DNA of 64,000 bases from Apopatosoma sp963618495 (GTDB lineage Bacteria; Bacillota; Clostridia; Oscillospirales; CAG-272). The notes beneath the pieces were generated by a model. That model was not told where the DNA came from and did no database searches. It saw only the letters and a list, made by a program, of their open reading frames with translations. Shown in pieces: positions 60,580 to 64,000 of the stretch. Position numbers and translations under genes: made by a program. Location of the stretch: positions 1 to 64,000 of the forward strand of contig CAVESF010000009.1 of the NCBI GenBank assembly GCA_963618495.1. The letters are read 5' to 3'. How positions within the stretch are numbered: position 1 is the first letter of the stretch; each line of letters begins with the position of its first letter.

Positions 60580-61251
60580 ATGCGAAATAAAAAAATCATT
60601 CTTTTTATAGCGATATTGCCGCTGGGCGCGACAAGCTTTTTTACGCTCATCGCCTGTCTGCTCCGTATGTTTTATTTTGATTTGCCGACATTTATGGCGG
60701 AATCATGGGGATTTTTTTACAGTGCCTCGTTCTTTGTCATGGATTTTGCCTTTTATTTTGCTATGGGCATTTTTGCGATGCTTCTCATGTTCGGCGGCAA
60801 GAAACAAATCATTCTTTCATCCGTGCTCATGGCGGCTATCTATCCGATGAATCCGTTTCTGCAATATCTGATTCGTCATCTCACGATTTCACATAAGCTT
60901 GATTCGGATGAGATGCAGGATTATTTTATGACTGATGTGACCTCATTTACGGTGAATCTGCTTTGCATAGGTCTGCTTGCCATCATCGCGCTTGTGATAA
61001 AGATAATCTTCCTGCGCGATAAGTGCGAAATCAAGGCTCATGTCCTGCCGAAAACGCCTGCTCTCTGCATATATACGGCGTATTTTGCCGTGATGATTGT
61101 CTCGGTTTTTGCAAACTTCATTATCGATGGAGCGTATATTCAGGAGCTGGGCAAAACCTGCCTCAATTCGCTTATATATGTGGCGGGATATTTCGTCGCT
61201 TTCGGCGGTGCCGCGCTCGCCGCGCACGATTTGCGGCATCAGGCGGAGTGA
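60580..61251 (+). CDS. Multi-pass membrane protein of unknown function
   Basis: Not recognised. 223 residues with about six hydrophobic helices (5-30, 42-70, 76-95, 125-148, 160-182, 195-215) and a short basic C-terminus DLRHQAE. No catalytic or binding motif is visible. AGGGGAA is the ribosome site, directly after the leader terminator. It stands alone between repeats. Confidence 0.78.
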   Translation: MRNKKIILFIAILPLGATSFFTLIACLLRMFYFDLPTFMAESWGFFYSASFFVMDFAFYFAMGIFAMLLMFGGKKQIILSSVLMAAIYPMNPFLQYLIRHLTISHKLDSDEMQDYFMTDVTSFTVNLLCIGLLAIIALVIKIIFLRDKCEIKAHVLPKTPALCIYTAYFAVMIVSVFANFIIDGAYIQELGKTCLNSLIYVAGYFVAFGGAALAAHDLRHQAE

Positions 61252-61280
61252 TATGTGAAAAGTGAATATTTGAAAAAAAA

Positions 61281-61306
61281 CAAGCGGCGCCACCGCTTGT
61301 TTTTTT
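61281..61306 (+). terminator. Terminator after the membrane protein gene
   Basis: CAAGCGG-CGCCA-CCGCTTG hairpin followed by TTTTTTT. Confidence 0.88.
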
Positions 61307-61334
61307 GTGCTGAGAATTTCCCGGTGAAGGGTCG

Positions 61335-61556
61335 TCGATTGAAATTAACCCATGATCCGCATATGTGTTAATTCCCCTGTCTCGGCGACGCCAACACACA
61401 TGCTTTGCATATGTGTTAATTCCCGCTTTTTCTTTTGCTGATGCCGCCGCAAAAAGAAAAGCCGATTGGGAGATTTCGCCCTCTGCGGAGCGCCACAAAG
61501 GCTCAGCGCCTTTGAATGCGGCACCTTTTGAAAAAGGTGCACGAAAACTTTAATGC
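61335..61556. repeat. Dispersed modular palindromic repeat, copy 7
   Basis: Holds CATATGTGTTAATTCCC twice around CTGTCTCGGCGACGCCAACAC, then CCGCTTTTTCTTTTGC...GCCGCCGCAAAAAGAAAAGC, CTCTGCGGAGCGCC, CAAAGGCTCAGCGCCTTTG, ACCTTTTGAAAAAGGT and ACGAAAACTTTAAT. It has the most complete module order in the window and fills most of the 362-base gap. Confidence 0.82.
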
Positions 61557-61583
61557 GTCGGGAAAACATTGCTTATAGTGCGC

Positions 61584-61612
61584 AAAAACGGCATCGCTCA
61601 GATGCCGTTTTT
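61584..61612. terminator. Terminator of the desulfurase operon
   Basis: AAAAACGGCATC-GCTCA-GATGCCGTTTTTG hairpin directly after the minus-strand stop. Confidence 0.88.
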
Positions 61613-61613
61613 G

Positions 61614-62756
61614 TTATTTTTCCGGTGCCGCTTTTTCAACCGCAAGGAGAAATCTATCCGCCTCATCGAGCGTATTGAAAACAGAAAAGCTTGCACGCAC
61701 GGCGTCGCCGCCCGTGCCGAGCGTTTTATGAGCAAAAGGCGAGCAGTGCATCCCCGCACGCGTGCAGATTCCGCGTTCGGCAAGCTCCGCCGCGATGGCG
61801 GAAGCACGTCGCCTTTCCGAAGTGAAAAGCACAGTGCTTCCATCTTCGGCAGACGAAAGAAACACCCTGATATCGGGAATGGCAAGCAGTCCGTCGCGCA
61901 CCCTGCGATAAATTGCATTTTCATGTTCGCGGATGGTGGCGGTTGTTTTTGCTTTAACAAATTTCAGACCCTCACCCAGTCCCACAATACATTGCGTGGC
62001 GGGCGTTCCCGCTTCATATGATTCTGGCGCGTCATGCCCCATATCCATTTCCGCGGAATTCATCCCGTTTCCGCCAAAAACAGTCGGCGCAAGGAGCGAA
62101 AAATCAAAATCATCGGCAAAAATCGCCGCGCCGCTTCCCTGAGGACCATACAGTCCCTTATGACCGGGTACGCAAAGAACGGAAATGTTGTCTTTTTTTA
62201 TATCTATATCGTAAATTCCCGCGCTCTGCGCCGCGTCGACGATATAAATTATCCCGTGCTTTTTGCAGAGCGCACCGATTTTTGCTATCGGTAAAATGTG
62301 CGGACAGATGTTTGATACGTGCAGAGTCACGATAACGCGTGTATACGGCGTTATTTTCTCCTCTATATTGCGTATTGTTTCATCGTCACTGCAAAGCGCA
62401 TTGAATATCCCGTATGTGATAATGCCTTTTTCGGCAAGCGCACTGACGGGACGCGCAACGCTGTTATGCTCCAGATTTGAAATCAGAACATGATCGCGTT
62501 TTTGCAGAATACCGCCGAGCGCGAGATTTATCGCATGAGAGGTATTCATTGTGAAAATAACGTTTTCGGGCTTTGATATGCCGAAAAATTCCGCCATATT
62601 CATGCGGCAATCATATATTGCCTCTGCGGCACGCATAGATATTCTGTGTCCGCTTCTGCCCGGATTTCCGCAATATTCCCGCATACAGCGCATCATTTCG
62701 CGCATAACTGAAGGCGGCTTCTGAAAGGTTGTGGCGGCATTGTCAAAATATATCAT
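61614..62756 (-). CDS. Cysteine desulfurase-family PLP enzyme (class V aminotransferase fold)
   Basis: Releases sulfur (or selenium) from cysteine (or selenocysteine) onto its own Cys. The 380 residues begin with the family hallmark MIYFDNAATTFQKP and contain SNLEHNSVARP, VDAAQSAGIYDID, the PLP-lysine segment PGHKGLYGPQGSGA and the reactive Cys in RAGMHCSPFAHKTLGT. This fits the class of short NifS-like proteins often found with DUF3343. No iron-sulfur scaffold genes are near. It is followed by... transcription runs from the DUF3343 gene, 56 bases upstream on the same strand. Confidence 0.93.
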   Translation of the reverse strand: MIYFDNAATTFQKPPSVMREMMRCMREYCGNPGRSGHRISMRAAEAIYDCRMNMAEFFGISKPENVIFTMNTSHAINLALGGILQKRDHVLISNLEHNSVARPVSALAEKGIITYGIFNALCSDDETIRNIEEKITPYTRVIVTLHVSNICPHILPIAKIGALCKKHGIIYIVDAAQSAGIYDIDIKKDNISVLCVPGHKGLYGPQGSGAAIFADDFDFSLLAPTVFGGNGMNSAEMDMGHDAPESYEAGTPATQCIVGLGEGLKFVKAKTTATIREHENAIYRRVRDGLLAIPDIRVFLSSAEDGSTVLFTSERRRASAIAAELAERGICTRAGMHCSPFAHKTLGTGGDAVRASFSVFNTLDEADRFLLAVEKAAPEK

Positions 62757-62812
62757 AAAATTCCTCTGAAAATCAAAAAATAATATCGGATGAGCTCAAA
62801 GCCCGAAAAATA

Positions 62813-63034
62813 TCACAGAATAACGATTCCGCCGTATGATATTCCCGCCTCGGCAAGAATATCAAGCGCGGCATTCACCTTGAAAAATTCGATTTCCACT
62901 CCCGCACTGCACCCTCTCGGACTTTGCCCCGGGAGCAATTTTACCGTTTTTGCTTTTATACCTTTCCTGTTTAATAATCGTGCCGCTTTTATTGCCATGG
63001 TGGGTGAACTTATTGTTATAACACGACGATTCAT
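62813..63034 (-). CDS. DUF3343-family putative sulfur/selenium carrier
   Basis: A 73-residue protein: MNRRVITISSPTMAIKAARLLNRKGIKAKTV..., with one conserved Cys in the SPRGCSAGVEI motif, then FKVNAALDILAEAGI. Single-Cys proteins of this family are thought to carry persulfide or selenium and are found next to desulfurases. I start at the ATG at 63034 (GGAGA upstream). The gene precedes the desulfurase in the same unit. Role is inferred from family and context. Confidence 0.88.
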   Translation of the reverse strand: MNRRVITISSPTMAIKAARLLNRKGIKAKTVKLLPGQSPRGCSAGVEIEFFKVNAALDILAEAGISYGGIVIL

Positions 63035-63411
63035 TTTGTCTCCGTATATGCTCAGATAAAGCATATTCTTCATTTTTTCTTGCGGAAAAGTCTTCTTCCG
63101 CTACTCTATTATATGCTGTGGCGTTTGCTTTTGCCCAAAGAAAAAATTGCTTTATTTTCCCACTTATAAAAAATACAAAGCATCAGATAATAAGACCAGA
63201 ACAAACGACACAAGTCATTTGTTCGGTAGTGTTCTCCCGAACAATGGCAATGCGGCAAAAAGAAACAGCGCCATCCCGAGCCTGTAAAGCAAAGGATGGA
63301 AAAGCTTCGGAAATATCCGATGAAAGCTGTTTTGACAGGCGTGGCGCCGTTACTCTCGGGGAATGCAAAAAAAGTTTATGTTGATTTTCAAAATCTGAGG
63401 AGAAAATAAAA

Positions 63412-63666
63412 ATGGCAAGCAAGAAGAATATTGTCCCCGAGGCAAAGGAAGCTCTCAATAGGTTTAAGATGGAAGCTGCAAACGAAGTCGGCGTTAACCT
63501 CAAGCAGGGTTATAATGGCGATCTCACATCCAAGCAGGCTGGTTCCGTAGGCGGTCAGATGGTTAACAATATGAACCCCATACGAACTATGAAATTCGAC
63601 CGTCACAACAGAATATCACAGGGACACAAAATAACCGTCAGGTACTCGTTTTCCCTTACCGTATAA
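63412..63666 (+). CDS. Small acid-soluble spore protein, alpha/beta type, with unusual C-terminus
   Basis: Alpha/beta SASPs coat and protect spore DNA and are cut by GPR at germination. Residues 1-53 match well: ALNRFKMEAANEVGVNLKQG (GPR-site-like), GDLTSKQAGSVGGQMV. Family members usually end within about ten residues after GGxMVKxM. Here 31 different residues follow (NPIRTMKFDRHNRISQGHKI...), polar and basic with no SASP likeness. GAGGAG lies upstream of the ATG. The gap before it (63035-63411) holds possible stems (CCATCC/GGATGG; GAACA arms around 63225) but nothing I can name. Confidence 0.88.
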   Translation: MASKKNIVPEAKEALNRFKMEAANEVGVNLKQGYNGDLTSKQAGSVGGQMVNNMNPIRTMKFDRHNRISQGHKITVRYSFSLTV

Positions 63667-63791
63667 GACATTTGGAATATCAGTACATAATTTTTAATTA
63701 TTGCCTGAGTATAAAATCCCTTGTTTGCGCATATACTGATTATGGGAGAAAATCCCGCCGGGGAAATGAAATGTTTTTTCGATAAAGGGTA

Positions 63792-63820
63792 TTGCATTTT
63801 CTTCGGAAGTATGGTATAAT
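63792..63820 (+). promoter_or_regulatory. Promoter of the DUF3800 gene leader
   Basis: TTGCAT (63792-63797), 17 bases, TATAAT (63815-63820), about 88 bases before the start codon. It shares 20 identical bases with the promoter at 52155. Confidence 0.82.
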
Positions 63821-63825
63821 ACAAA

Positions 63826-63899
63826 CGAATAAGATGGGCTGGTCTCCGGACCCGGGTCCACCTGCGGCGGGGATGTTCCCCGCCATTTTTATTTGAAAG
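63826..63899 (+). ncRNA. Structured leader RNA upstream of DUF3800 gene
   Basis: Between promoter and gene lie GGACCCGGGTCC (63848-63859, alternatively GGTC-TCCG-GACC), then GGCGGGG-ATGTT-CCCCGCC (63866-63884) followed by ATTTTTATTT, a terminator-like end. The gene's ribosome site AAAGGAG comes right after. A set of structured RNA motifs named after DUF3800 genes has been described upstream of such genes by comparative genomics; this may be one, but I cannot match a specific motif by eye. Confidence 0.55.
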
Positions 63900-63907
63900 G
63901 AGTGTAA

Positions 63908-64000
63908 ATGATGAGCGAACTCAGCATATTCGTTGACGAATCGGGCGATTTCGGCACATACGAGCCTCATGCGCCGTTCTATTTGTTTACACTCGTATTT
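63908..64000 (+). CDS. DUF3800-family protein, 5' part only
   Basis: The frame runs off the right edge after 31 codons. The visible start (MMSELSIFVDESGDFGTYEP) carries the DUF3800 hallmark, an early Asp-Glu-Ser-Gly-Asp motif after a hydrophobic strand, as in RNase H-like folds. Function of the family is unknown. The AAAGGAG site fits the ATG at 63908 or 63911. Confidence 0.82.
   Translation, partial: MMSELSIFVDESGDFGTYEPHAPFYLFTLVF

Noticed and set aside
63074..63411. Riboswitch before the SASP gene
   Set aside because: Some complementary stretches exist but I could not match conserved cores of cyclic-di-GMP, cobalamin, TPP, fluoride or other classes I know.
63412..63700. Frameshift hiding the normal SASP end
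   Set aside because: Other frames after GGQMV give no SASP-like helix, so a simple one-base shift does not restore it.

Overview
The window reads as a chromosomal segment of a spore-forming, probably gut-dwelling member of the Clostridia (Bacillota). The basis is gene content and order: yqfC-yqfD-phoH-ybeY-era-recO, yicC-remA-gmk-rpoZ-priA-def-fmt-rsmB-rlmN-prpC-prkC-rsgA, rpmH-rnpA-yidD-yidC-jag-mnmE, an L10 leader before rplJ-rplL, sporulation genes (yqfC, yqfD, ylbJ type, an alpha/beta SASP), and a rhamnose/GH78/GH130 carbohydrate set. Base composition looks close to half G+C, except for an AT-richer stretch at about 52.1-54.0 kb. I cannot name a genus.

Layout. 0-6.7 kb, minus strand: a long housekeeping operon from yqfC down to folD, ending in a one-carbon pair (fchA, folD). 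6.8-10.4 kb, plus: ylbJ-like gene, a small Cys-rich protein, mutS2. 10.6-17.2 kb, plus: L-rhamnose use (rhaB, rhaA, GH78 rhamnosidase), interrupted by an 800-base block of dispersed repeats. 17.7-19.2 kb, minus: an HtrA-like protease. 19.4-30.9 kb, plus: the yicC-to-rsgA operon for nucleotide supply, replication restart, translation start, rRNA methylation and Ser/Thr phosphorylation. 31.1-39.0 kb, plus: a surface-modification locus (lipoprotein with LRR and SGNH-like parts, 3-TM small protein, MBOAT acyltransferase, SGNH-LRR protein, XRE regulator with two matching operators, AMP-forming acyl ligase, acyl carrier protein), followed by a 245-bp tandem repeat and tRNA-Thr. 39.9-45.0 kb: G5/M23 peptidase, DUF11-type protein, birA, mnmE. 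45.7-48.5 kb, minus: the rpmH-to-jag cluster. 48.8-51.4 kb, plus: a GntR/ABC transporter operon and an amidase. 52.3-54.0 kb: two unrecognised exported proteins. 54.3-57.6 kb: ribosomal stalk genes and an orphan peptide-binding lipoprotein. 58-64 kb: small regulators, a sugar transferase, GH130, a cysteine desulfurase with a DUF3343 partner, a SASP, and the first 31 codons of a DUF3800 gene behind a structured leader.

The most interesting candidate is the 31.1-39.0 kb locus. Its parts map one to one onto the logic of the Dlt (teichoic acid D-alanylation) and AlgI/AlgJ systems: ligase, carrier protein, small membrane protein, MBOAT and SGNH partner. The ligase and carrier, however, look like fatty-acyl types, and the two SGNH proteins carry BspA-type leucine-rich repeats. 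Other points worth a look: a FolD that lacks the cyclohydrolase lysine and glutamine but sits beside FchA; a modular family of palindromic intergenic repeats; a PrkC-type kinase without PASTA domains; and several short leaders with terminators placed between promoter and gene.
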